Positions 57,214-64,000 of a DNA stretch of 64,000 bases are shown here, piece after piece. The stretch spans positions 56,240 through 120,239 of the forward strand of contig JAPKCK010000004.1 in assembly GCA_028822985.1 (NCBI GenBank), in the 5' to 3' direction. The stretch's first letter is position 1. Each line of letters begins with the position of its first letter. Made by a program: the position numbers and the translations under genes. Source of the stretch: Aquiluna sp. Lineage in GTDB: Bacteria > Actinomycetota > Actinomycetes > Actinomycetales > Microbacteriaceae. The notes under the pieces are model-generated. The model was not told the origin of the DNA. It worked only from the letters and a program-made list of their open reading frames with translations, and ran no database searches.

Positions 57214-57288
57214 CTACCTTACGTTGTTATGTTTTATTCGCGCGATACCAAAAAAAGCAACTAGGCCAATGAAGACAACGATTTCCAC
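57214..57288 (-). CDS. Possible 24-aa hydrophobic peptide
   Basis: In the 278-nt gap after purA, a minus-strand GTG with GAGGA just upstream opens 24 codons: MEIVVFIGLVAFFGIARIKH then NNVR. One membrane helix and a basic tail, the build of small membrane proteins. No homologue is recognised and the frame is short enough to occur by chance. The gap also has an inverted repeat at 57302-57316. Confidence 0.2.
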   Translation of the reverse strand: MEIVVFIGLVAFFGIARIKHNNVR

Positions 57289-57301
57289 AATTCCTCATTT
57301 T

Positions 57302-57316
57302 TCAGTTCAAAACTGA
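57302..57316. repeat. Inverted repeat upstream of the 57341 gene
   Basis: TCAGTT-CAA-AACTGA, a perfect 6-bp dyad with a 3-nt spacer, 24 nt before ATG 57341. Could be an operator; no known family match. Confidence 0.35.
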
Positions 57317-57340
57317 CCCAATTGGAAGACAATATTAAAG

Positions 57341-57910
57341 ATGAGTAACCCGACGCCTGAAGAACTGGAGCAAATCCCTTACCCGGATGAGGCCTTCAAC
57401 ACTTGGGGTGCCGCGGCTATGGGCGTTGACCCACTTCTTGCCAGCTTCACATCAAGGCCTTATCAATCGGTTCGTCCTCACGTTCCTTTCTATCGCTTCG
57501 CTTCTTACCCGGACATTCTTGACTTGCGAAAGCACGGCTACGAGATGGAAAGGTTTGTCCCGATTTTCGATCGTCTTGAAGATGTTCGCTATCGCCAAGC
57601 GCTAGAACTAAGTGACATGTTGCACTATCCAAACCCAATGACTCCTTGGAACCCAAGAAGAGCTAAGGAAATCGAGTTTGAAGTTAGGGCCCAGCTTCAT
57701 GAGCACGGTTTTGGGGACATGCCAACCTTGCTCCGAAGATTCCTCGGAAAAGCCTTTCCCGGGGACACAATCAGTTACTTGAGCGTCGACCTAATTACAA
57801 TTTTTTTCTGGGCATCGATGGCCGAATTGGCCGACGACTTGGCCTGGCGATCCGATGCTCTGCGCTGGAAAGCCGCCTATCTCAGGTTCCCGCTTCATAC
57901 CCTCGACTAG
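57341..57910 (+). CDS. Protein of unknown function, 189 aa
   Basis: Not recognised. Soluble-looking, Pro- and aromatic-rich (TSRPYQSVRPHVPFYRFASYP, YPNPMTPWNPRRAKEIEFEV) with a mid-length mildly hydrophobic stretch (ISYLSVDLITIFFWASMAEL). No signal peptide, cysteines or known catalytic motif. Codon use is like its neighbours. GACAAT lies 7 nt before ATG 57341. It stands alone between purA and the ion channel, so context gives no role. Confidence 0.65.
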   Translation: MSNPTPEELEQIPYPDEAFNTWGAAAMGVDPLLASFTSRPYQSVRPHVPFYRFASYPDILDLRKHGYEMERFVPIFDRLEDVRYRQALELSDMLHYPNPMTPWNPRRAKEIEFEVRAQLHEHGFGDMPTLLRRFLGKAFPGDTISYLSVDLITIFFWASMAELADDLAWRSDALRWKAAYLRFPLHTLD

Positions 57911-57946
57911 CCTGAGTGTTTAGGGACTGATAGATAGGCACTGAAC

Positions 57947-58624
57947 ATGGCAGCAATGAAGCGGGCGCTAAATTCATACTTTGACAAAATAGAGCCCGTT
58001 TTGCTGGTTCTGGGTTTTTCTTTTCTTGCCGTCTACGCATATCAAGTGCTGGCTCAGCCAGCTGGCGCCGCATACGATGCGCTGAGTGTTATTCAGGCTT
58101 TGATTTACGCCTTCTTCGTTCTGGATTTGGTCTTGCGCCTTATTGGCGCCGGAAAAGATCTGCTGACTCTCGCTGGGCTTATGCAGTTTTTGAAGCGCAA
58201 CTGGTTAGCGATTGCCGCCGCTATTCTGCCGGCATTTAGAGCATTCAGGGTCTTTGGCGTGCTGCTTGTCATACGAGGATTTGCGCCGTTTTTCAGAACC
58301 AGAGCATCAAAGGTTGGCCTCGTGGTCGCGGTTAGTTTGCCGTTGACTCTTTTCACCGCAGCAGTCGCTGCACTGGAGGCCGAGCGCGGGGTTGCCGGCT
58401 CGAATATAAACACCTTTGGTGACGCCATATGGTGGTCAATAGCATCGGTCACGACCGTGGGCTACGGGGATAAGTTTCCGGTCACTCCGGATGGACGGTT
58501 TATCGCAAGCCTTTTGATGGTGGTTGGAATCGCGCTATTTTCCGCGCTCACAGCACTCATGGCGGCGTGGGTGATGGGAGAGCGTAGGTTGGAGCTAGAC
58601 AGAGAAAGGCAAAAGAATGAGTAA
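57947..58624 (+). CDS. Voltage-gated-type potassium channel protein
   Basis: 225 aa. Four to five helices, then the pore helix and filter [20 protein letters not shown] and a last helix ([21 protein letters not shown]). The TVGYGD filter means K+ selectivity. The region [20 protein letters not shown] resembles an S4 segment with few basic charges, so voltage gating is uncertain. No cytoplasmic RCK domain. Overlaps the next gene by 8 nt. Confidence 0.88.
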   Translation: MAAMKRALNSYFDKIEPVLLVLGFSFLAVYAYQVLAQPAGAAYDALSVIQALIYAFFVLDLVLRLIGAGKDLLTLAGLMQFLKRNWLAIAAAILPAFRAFRVFGVLLVIRGFAPFFRTRASKVGLVVAVSLPLTLFTAAVAALEAERGVAGSNINTFGDAIWWSIASVTTVGYGDKFPVTPDGRFIASLLMVVGIALFSALTALMAAWVMGERRLELDRERQKNE

Positions 58625-58973
58625 TTGGACACTGAAGCTGCCAGGCAATGAACACAAACTGACTACCGAAGAACTCAAAACATGGGCAAGCGCCGGAAAA
58701 ATTACAGGCGATTCAATGGTGGCTGATGCAAATGGGGAGCATTGGAATGCGAAGCAGATTCCGGGAGTATTTTCTAAACGAGAATGGCTAATTGCCCTTC
58801 TGTTGTCGGTGATAGTCGGGACGCTTGGCGTTGATCGTTTTTATCTGGGCAAAATCGGCACTGGAATCTTGAAGCTAATCACGTTTGGTGGTCTGGGTAT
58901 TTGGACAATAATTGACATCATTTTGATTGCAGTCAAGAAGCTAGACGACAAAGAAGGCTTCAAGCTGGCCTAA
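58617..58973 (+). CDS. GYF_2-TM2 domain membrane protein
   Basis: 118 aa. N-terminal GYF_2-like segment ([20 protein letters not shown] ... [13 protein letters not shown]) and a C-terminal TM2 domain with two helices ([41 protein letters not shown]). TM2 proteins are of unknown function; some take part in stress or secretion. Coupled to the channel gene by overlap. Confidence 0.87.
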   Translation: MSNWTLKLPGNEHKLTTEELKTWASAGKITGDSMVADANGEHWNAKQIPGVFSKREWLIALLLSVIVGTLGVDRFYLGKIGTGILKLITFGGLGIWTIIDIILIAVKKLDDKEGFKLA

Positions 58974-59365
58974 CAAAGAGGCATTGTTAGCTTTTTTACC
59001 GCAGGCATATCGGGAGCCGCCCAGTCCAGGCTAGATAGCTCAGTTTCTTTCAGCCAGCGAATTTCAGAGTGGTCGCTGGATCCAGTTGGCTTCGGGCTAA
59101 CTAGAACCGCGCTGAAGCAAACGAGGTCTATTTCAATATCGTCAACACTTGTGGTTGAGCGATCAAAGATACGCAGTGGTTTGACTTCAATCGCGAGCTC
59201 TTCTCTTAGCTCACGAATCAAGGCACCCTCGAGCGATTCGTTTTCTAGAGGCTTTCCCCCTGGAAACTCCCATTTGCCGGCGGCATCTTTCCAGTCACCG
59301 CGCTTCGCGCAAAGCAAGAGACCTTCAGAATCCTGAATGATCCCCGCCACCACCGTTATTGCCAT
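58970..59365 (-). CDS. mutT: MutT-like NUDIX hydrolase (8-oxo-dGTP diphosphatase type)
   Basis: 131 aa. Complete Nudix box [22 protein letters not shown] after [11 protein letters not shown], the WEFPGGK form typical of MutT/CTP pyrophosphohydrolase-like enzymes that clean oxidised nucleotides. ATG 59365 with TAATCT 6 nt upstream. Convergent with the TM2 gene by 4 nt. Confidence 0.88.
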   Translation of the reverse strand: MAITVVAGIIQDSEGLLLCAKRGDWKDAAGKWEFPGGKPLENESLEGALIRELREELAIEVKPLRIFDRSTTSVDDIEIDLVCFSAVLVSPKPTGSSDHSEIRWLKETELSSLDWAAPDMPAVKKLTMPLC

Positions 59366-59371
59366 GAGGCA

Positions 59372-59377
59372 AGATTA
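59372..59377 (-). promoter_or_regulatory. Leaderless-type -10 of the mutT-like gene
   Basis: Minus-strand TAATCT ends 6 nt before ATG 59365, overlapping the end of the glutathione-peroxidase-like gene. Confidence 0.45.
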
Positions 59378-59854
59378 GCGCGGCAGGTTGGCCTCAATGG
59401 CCTCGATGATTTCTTCCGCGTCCGGCTTGGTTTGTGGCCTAAATCGCATGATCTTGCCATCTGGCGCCACTAAGAACTTTTCAAAGTTCCACATCACTGG
59501 ACCAGCGAGACCCATCCCGTCTTTCGCTTTAACTAATTCCTTATAAAGCGGGTGACGCTTGCGACCATTCACGTCAGCCTTTTCAAGCATCGGGAAGGTG
59601 ATACCCCAGGTCGTGGAGCAGTATTCAGAGATGTCTTCGCTGTTTTTTAGTTCCTGCATAAAAGACCCAGACGGAACACCCAGCACGGTGAAGCCACGCG
59701 AGGCGTACTTCTTATGCAGGGCTTCCAGGGTTTCGTACTGCGGCGCGAGTCCGCACCTTGAGGCAACATTGACCACCATAAGGAGGTCACCGGAAAAATC
59801 GTGGACGTTCTTTATAGAGCCATCCAACATTATTAATTCGTGATTTATAAGCAT
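59375..59854 (-). CDS. Glutathione peroxidase family thiol peroxidase-like protein
   Basis: 159 aa from ATG 59854; the track's TTG at 59956 adds an unlikely N-terminus. Peroxidatic Cys in VVNVASRCGLAPQYETLEAL, then HKKYASRGFTVLGVPSGSFM, and WNFEKFLVAPDG carrying the Trp-Asn pair. The second family motif, usually FPCNQF with the catalytic Gln and a resolving Cys nearby, reads VPSGSF here. Peroxide reduction with thioredoxin is plausible but altered. A second possible start is ATG 59830. Confidence 0.82.
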   Translation of the reverse strand: MLINHELIMLDGSIKNVHDFSGDLLMVVNVASRCGLAPQYETLEALHKKYASRGFTVLGVPSGSFMQELKNSEDISEYCSTTWGITFPMLEKADVNGRKRHPLYKELVKAKDGMGLAGPVMWNFEKFLVAPDGKIMRFRPQTKPDAEEIIEAIEANLPR

Positions 59855-59937
59855 GTGAAGTAACAACAGCGCTGCAGGCAAACTAATTTCATGGTTCGTG
59901 TCACCCGACGAATCCGGGCCGTCACTACTTGCAGCAG

Positions 59938-59943
59938 TAGCCT
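59938..59943 (+). promoter_or_regulatory. Leaderless-type -10 of the lipoprotein gene
   Basis: TAGCCT ends 7 nt before ATG 59951, the start that also gives a proper lipoprotein signal. Confidence 0.5.
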
Positions 59944-59950
59944 TGTGGTT

Positions 59951-61054
59951 ATGCAAATAAACAGAATTGCCTTGGCGGCAGTCGTGCCGCTTGTCCTTGT
60001 GTCATTAGTGGCGTGCTCAGATGCCGGAGACTCCCCTAGTTCCACTGGCAAATCAAGCTCTAACGACTCTGGTTCCGGTGATTCCAAACCCGGAAACAAC
60101 GTAGTTATAAATGGAGAGCCGATCATGGAAGTTTTCATTGCCTCGGACATCGACCCGAGCGTCGGAGTGGCCATAGAGAAAACTCTGAATCTCGCCGGAG
60201 AGTACTGGGGTCTTTGGTGGCCGGTCGAATACTGGGTTATGGGTCTAGAAGAGGCAGCTGGGCGTGATTTGGTTGACCAGTTTTGTTCTCGACGCGATGC
60301 CAATTCACAGTGGGATTACGACGATTGCATGGATCGTGAAGCCGGCTCCGAGGAGCATGGAATGATGAGTTACCAGAGGATCGGAGCGGAGGCTGTTGCC
60401 ACGGGAGATCTCAGAATGGATGCTGGCAGAAATGGGACTGCGGAGTGGGGCATACACAGGTTTGCTTCTTCGCTGCCCTGGGGTCTTGCCGGCTTATATG
60501 GAATCCCTGGTGAGGAAGAATTGAAGACCGTACTGCATGAATACTGGCATGCGGTGCAGCACTCTCACATCCTCACGCTGGATCGGGACAAGCGTGATGA
60601 CCTCATGGGTCCAGTCTGGTTTGTTGAAGGATCTGCGGAATACATGGCTCAGTACGGCCTAGCGGATTTGAGGTCCCAAGGATTGCTGCCGGAGGTCCCA
60701 ATGGGCGATTGGCCTTTCGAGCTTGAGGGCAAAATGGAGGACAAGCTTCGAAATGTGGATTCGGCCCTCAGCGGTGAGTGCGAAGGTCGTGAGCTAATGA
60801 GCATCGCCGAATATTCTGATCCTTGCTCATCCTTGGGATACGACATGGGAGCCTGGGCCAGCGCCTACTTGCTGAACATTGCAGGTAACGATGTCTTGCT
60901 CGATAAGTTCTACCCGGACCTTGAGTCAAACGGCTGGCAAGACTCCTTCGAGAAAGTTGCCGGTATGAGCCTTGATCAGTTCAATGTGGAGTTCATGGCG
61001 TTCATGAACCAATCCACCGGCGAGCGAATGGCAATTCTTCCTTCTTTCCCATAA
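59951..61054 (+). CDS. Lipoprotein with HEXXH motif, putative metallopeptidase
   Basis: 367 aa. The track starts 20 residues early; ATG 59951 gives MQINRIALAAVVPLVLVSLV followed by lipobox LVAC. A Ser/Gly linker leads to a domain with TVLHEYWHAVQHSH (HEXXH) and, about 30 residues later, WFVEGSAEYMAQYG, where the Glu could be the third zinc ligand, as in gluzincins. Four later cysteines may form disulfides. Exported and membrane-anchored. The family is not recognised; the peptidase role is inferred from the motif pair. Confidence 0.78.
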   Translation: MQINRIALAAVVPLVLVSLVACSDAGDSPSSTGKSSSNDSGSGDSKPGNNVVINGEPIMEVFIASDIDPSVGVAIEKTLNLAGEYWGLWWPVEYWVMGLEEAAGRDLVDQFCSRRDANSQWDYDDCMDREAGSEEHGMMSYQRIGAEAVATGDLRMDAGRNGTAEWGIHRFASSLPWGLAGLYGIPGEEELKTVLHEYWHAVQHSHILTLDRDKRDDLMGPVWFVEGSAEYMAQYGLADLRSQGLLPEVPMGDWPFELEGKMEDKLRNVDSALSGECEGRELMSIAEYSDPCSSLGYDMGAWASAYLLNIAGNDVLLDKFYPDLESNGWQDSFEKVAGMSLDQFNVEFMAFMNQSTGERMAILPSFP

Positions 61055-61199
61055 GCCCGAGCTAGACAAGTGAAATTGGGGCCTGACCGACTCGCACCAT
61101 TTAGTGTCCATGTCGAATACATAATGGAAAACGGGGTAACCGGAATTGAGACACGTATCCCCTGGTATCGGTGCGGCCGGCACTTCGAGGTCGGCCAAA

Positions 61200-61853
61200 C
61201 TATTCGCTAGCGGACTTAATTATCCTTGCGAGGGCGATCTTCAACCCCAGAACGACAAAACCAAGAGCAATGAATGCGGCAGCGATTGCAAAGATGTAGC
61301 TAAGCATTCCTATTACGCCGCCCTCACTACCGGGGTTTATAAACCAGTAAGGCCACCAGCCATCGCTGAGCCCGCGAATTAGTGAGAGTCCCAGCCAAGC
61401 CAGCGGATAGATAACGACCCAGAGAGCCTTTAGTAATCGCGGCTTGGCCCCTTTGACCGAGAATAAATACTCAAGGGCCACCAGGACCGGTGCGTAGGTG
61501 TGGATTATTGCGTTCGGAATCCTTGGCCAGTCATAGCCGACATCCCTCGGGTCAATTGCTGAGTCGCCGAGTAACAGGTGATACACCGTGCCTACAATGA
61601 TCATCGACACCACAGCCACTAAGCGTGCAATGTTTTGCCGCTCAGACTCCGATTTTCCTCTAAGGAGCATCACTCCGCTTGTCAGCACCACAAACCCCGC
61701 CAGCATCGCGGACGTTATCGAGAAGTAGGCAAAATATTCGGTTGGTCGAAACAGGTCAGCGGCTAGTCGGTCCGCAACCTGCCAAATGACGCTTCCAAGA
61801 AGCGCCAAGCCAATCAAAGTTCTAATAGTTCCAAAAACACCTTTATAAAGCAT
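61200..61853 (-). CDS. Pr6Pr-family membrane protein
   Basis: 217 aa with six membrane helices; PTEYFAYFSITSAMLAGFVV (FTxxS/N-type motif), HTYAPVLVALEYLF and WVVIYPLAWLGLSLIRGL with GWWPYWFINP match the Pr6Pr/FAR-17a-AIG1-like family. Function unknown in bacteria. Upstream of it (on plus, 61055-61199) no gene is visible. Confidence 0.85.
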   Translation of the reverse strand: MLYKGVFGTIRTLIGLALLGSVIWQVADRLAADLFRPTEYFAYFSITSAMLAGFVVLTSGVMLLRGKSESERQNIARLVAVVSMIIVGTVYHLLLGDSAIDPRDVGYDWPRIPNAIIHTYAPVLVALEYLFSVKGAKPRLLKALWVVIYPLAWLGLSLIRGLSDGWWPYWFINPGSEGGVIGMLSYIFAIAAAFIALGFVVLGLKIALARIIKSASE

Positions 61854-61860
61854 GACTAAA

Positions 61861-61866
61861 AACCTA
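61861..61866 (-). promoter_or_regulatory. Leaderless-type -10 of the Pr6Pr gene
   Basis: Minus-strand TAGGTT ends 7 nt before ATG 61853, next to the stop of the upstream hydrolase gene. Confidence 0.45.
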
Positions 61867-61872
61867 TCGTTA

Positions 61873-62835
61873 TCAGTTCAGAAACCGCAGAACTGCGTCA
61901 ACAAATTCCTGTGGCTTTTCTTCGTTTGGCAGGTGACCGGCACCCTCGATGATCACCAGTTCTGAGCCTGGAAGATCCCCGTTTAGCCTTATGGAGTCAG
62001 CGGTTGCAACAACTCGGTCATCGTCACCGGTGATAATCAATGCCGGCGCTCGCAAATCACCCAGCCGTTCCACCAAGTTCAGTGAACGCGGTGCTTTATT
62101 AAATTCCCAGAAAGCTCTTTCCCAGCCGTCAATCTTGAGTGGTGCCGTGTAGCCGGCCTGAACCTCAGCGGTAATCATACTGGGGTCGGTGTAGCTCTCA
62201 ACAAGAAGATCTAGACCACTTGAGGCAATAGATGCAACCGCGAGTGGGCCAAGGTGATCGATCTGCGGAATGCTGAAAACCCAGTTCAGCCAGCCAGGAC
62301 TGCCACCGGTGCCATAAACAGCAGGAGCCTCGAGAATTAAGCGGTCCACTTTGGCTGAGTGATCAAGCGCATAACCAAGAGCCAGGGCGCCGCCCGCGCT
62401 ATGGCCAAGGATGACAACTTCTTTGTCCGTCCCATATAAATCGACCAAGCCATCGATCACTTTGAGCTGCCCGGCTGCCGAGTAGGGGTTTAGGTCCCCG
62501 AAGCTCGTGGGCCTCTCAGTAAAGCCAAAAGCCGCTCGGTCGAAGGCCACAACGTAAGCTGCCTGTCCCAGTGGCTCCAATACTTGCTGCCAGGTCAGTG
62601 AACTGGCGCCAAACCCATGCAGCAAAACAATCAATCGGTCGCTGTCTGGGTTTCCGGCCGTAATGATGTGGACTTGGTGATCGACCAGATTAACAAACTC
62701 AGATCTCCCTTCCCAGCTAATAGCTGCCGCCTCTTGATAGGTAAGGGTTCCAGACGAATTAACTGGGACAGCAAAAGGACCCAACACTAAGACAGCGGCG
62801 AGCGAACCGAGAATAAATTTGATCCTAGTTTTCAT
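61873..62835 (-). CDS. Exported alpha/beta hydrolase
   Basis: 320 aa with an N-terminal helix/signal (FILGSLAAVLVLGPFAVPV). Fold landmarks: oxyanion strand VLLHGFGASSLTWQ, nucleophile elbow ILGHSAGGALALGYAL, acid ITGDDDRVVATAD and catalytic His EGAGHLPNEEKPQEF. Broad substrate range; no specific reaction can be named. Possibly membrane-anchored because no clear cleavage site is seen. Confidence 0.87.
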   Translation of the reverse strand: MKTRIKFILGSLAAVLVLGPFAVPVNSSGTLTYQEAAAISWEGRSEFVNLVDHQVHIITAGNPDSDRLIVLLHGFGASSLTWQQVLEPLGQAAYVVAFDRAAFGFTERPTSFGDLNPYSAAGQLKVIDGLVDLYGTDKEVVILGHSAGGALALGYALDHSAKVDRLILEAPAVYGTGGSPGWLNWVFSIPQIDHLGPLAVASIASSGLDLLVESYTDPSMITAEVQAGYTAPLKIDGWERAFWEFNKAPRSLNLVERLGDLRAPALIITGDDDRVVATADSIRLNGDLPGSELVIIEGAGHLPNEEKPQEFVDAVLRFLN

Positions 62836-62938
62836 TAGCCAATGAAACCACAGGCGGCTTCTAACTAGCGCTGCGGCTCTCTATGTAATTCGGCCCCTGT
62901 TTGTTGGGTTAGCATCATAAATGTCAAAAGGAGACTAA

Positions 62939-63982
62939 TTGTCAAAGACCCACGCCCTCATCGTCAGTGCACCTGGTGCAGCATTTGAAAAAGCAGAAAT
63001 GCCAGTTAGAGAGCTAACTGCCGACGCCGTTGCTATCAGCATCAAGTACTCAGGAATCTGCCACTCAGATATCCACCAGGCACGAGATGAGTGGTTCGAG
63101 GGCATCTTCCCAATGGTTCCAGGTCACGAAATTGTCGGTGAGGTAACAGCCATTGGTGACGCGGTCACCAAGTTCAAGGTTGGCGACAGAGTAGGCGTTG
63201 GAACCTTCGTTGATTCTTGCGGGACCTGTGAGCCTTGCAAGCAAGGCATGGAAAACTACTGCCGAACCGGCAACGTTCAGACTTACAACGGTCGTCACTA
63301 TGACGGCGAAGAGTCTTATGGCGGTTATGCCAAAGACGTCGTGGTCAAAGAGGCCTTTGTTCTAAGGGTTCCAGAAAATCTTGATTACGCGGCAACTGCT
63401 CCATTACTTTGCGCCGGAGTCACCGTCTACTCTCCACTGAAGCACTGGAAAGTAGGACCGGGCATGAAGGTCGGGATCATGGGCCTCGGTGGCCTTGGCC
63501 ACATGGCAGTGAAGTTTGCCGCGGCCATGGGGGCTGAGACTTATGTTCTTGGCCACAGCTTGTCCAAGGCGCAGGATGCAAAGGAGTTCGGTGCCAAGGA
63601 TTACCTAATGACCACTGAGATCTTCGAAACCCACAAAGACTTCTTTGATGTGATTCTGAACACCACTAGCACCGACCTTGATCTTGATTCTTTGCTCGGC
63701 ATGTTGAAAGTCGGCGGAACCTTTGTGACCGTCGGGATTTCCCCAAACAAGCAGGAGTTCCACCCATTTAGCGTGATTACCGCATTGCGCTCAATTGCAG
63801 GGGCAAACACAGGCAGCATCTCTGGCACCCAAGAGATGCTTGATTTCTGTGGTGAGCACAACATTGTTTCAACCATCGAGATGGTTGATGCCAGTGACCC
63901 GAAAACCATCGACGATGCTTATGCCCGAGTGGTGGATAGCGATATCCGCTATCGCTTTGTGATTGACGCAAGCACTATTTAG
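62939..63982 (+). CDS. Zinc-dependent NAD(P)-alcohol dehydrogenase (CAD/YahK-like)
   Basis: 347 aa medium-chain dehydrogenase. Catalytic zinc: GICHSDIHQARDEW and PMVPGHEIVGEV. Structural zinc: DSCGTCEPCKQGMENYC. Cofactor site GIMGLGGLGHMAVKFAAAMG, then ILNTTSTDLDLDSLL. Closest in build to YahK/cinnamyl-alcohol-dehydrogenase-like aldehyde reductases, usually NADPH-dependent. TTG start at 62939 after AAGGAGAC. Stands alone in its direction. Confidence 0.93.
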   Translation: MSKTHALIVSAPGAAFEKAEMPVRELTADAVAISIKYSGICHSDIHQARDEWFEGIFPMVPGHEIVGEVTAIGDAVTKFKVGDRVGVGTFVDSCGTCEPCKQGMENYCRTGNVQTYNGRHYDGEESYGGYAKDVVVKEAFVLRVPENLDYAATAPLLCAGVTVYSPLKHWKVGPGMKVGIMGLGGLGHMAVKFAAAMGAETYVLGHSLSKAQDAKEFGAKDYLMTTEIFETHKDFFDVILNTTSTDLDLDSLLGMLKVGGTFVTVGISPNKQEFHPFSVITALRSIAGANTGSISGTQEMLDFCGEHNIVSTIEMVDASDPKTIDDAYARVVDSDIRYRFVIDASTI

Positions 63983-64000
63983 CCAGCTTGGAAGCCTAGG

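Overview
The window looks like the origin region of a small, streamlined actinobacterial chromosome. Gene order matches the conserved actinobacterial block cca-mutT-(Rv3909-type)-murJ-trxB-trxA-...-parB-parA-rsmG-jag-yidC-yidD-rnpA-rpmH-dnaA-dnaN-recF-dciA-gyrB-gyrA. Moderate GC, very short intergenic gaps, an HspR/HAIR heat-shock operon and Cys-free ribosomal proteins suggest a Microbacteriaceae member of the freshwater Luna type (Rhodoluna/Aquiluna-like). That placement is inference from content; no search was run.

Layout. 1-9.0 kb: gyrA (3' end outside the window), gyrB, dciA, recF, dnaN, the likely oriC and dnaA, all on the minus strand. 9.0-13.9 kb: rpmH-rnpA-yidD-yidC-jag-rsmG-parA-parB on plus, with two parS sites. 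13.9-20.0 kb: a minus-strand run of NUDIX, short Rv3909-like protein, murJ, trxB, trxA, aminotransferase and ddl. 20-25.6 kb: cca, then rpsF-ssb-rpsR-rplI, a strong terminator, a cluster of five perfect DnaA boxes, dnaB and two small membrane proteins. 25.6-35.5 kb: purB, a holin-like membrane protein, the E1a/E1b/E2 2-oxoacid dehydrogenase operon, znuACB-zur, the zinc-independent rpmB-rpmG-rpsN cluster and HU. 35.5-45.4 kb: methyltransferase, CopD-CtaG protein, PIF1-like helicase, esterase, MMPL exporter, dcd, a degenerate M56 peptidase with a decayed blaI next to it, and an MFS transporter. 45.5-51.7 kb: dnaK-grpE-dnaJ-hspR-clpB behind two HAIR boxes. 51.7-57.1 kb: xth, pyrE, MFS, HAD phosphatase, SpoU methyltransferase, purA. 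57.1-64 kb: a more variable stretch with an unrecognised protein, a potassium channel, a GYF/TM2 protein, NUDIX, a glutathione-peroxidase-like protein, a lipoprotein with HEXXH, a Pr6Pr membrane protein, an alpha/beta hydrolase and an alcohol dehydrogenase.

The genes form a replication/segregation hub (DnaA, DnaN, DnaB, DciA, SSB, gyrase, ParABS) with translation, envelope, redox, zinc and proteostasis modules. The strongest unexpected signals are: the DnaA-box array 16 kb from dnaA, just upstream of dnaB; a recurring TANNNT hexamer placed 6-7 nt before start codons, implying widespread leaderless mRNAs and including a 15-bp divergent xth/pyrE promoter; a 58-codon ORF carrying parS that overlaps the parA start; and several reduction remnants (blaI without its DNA-binding domain, an M56 peptidase with QEYGH, a 155-aa Rv3909-position protein, ClpB without its N-domain). 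No tRNA, rRNA, CRISPR array, insertion sequence or prophage was seen.
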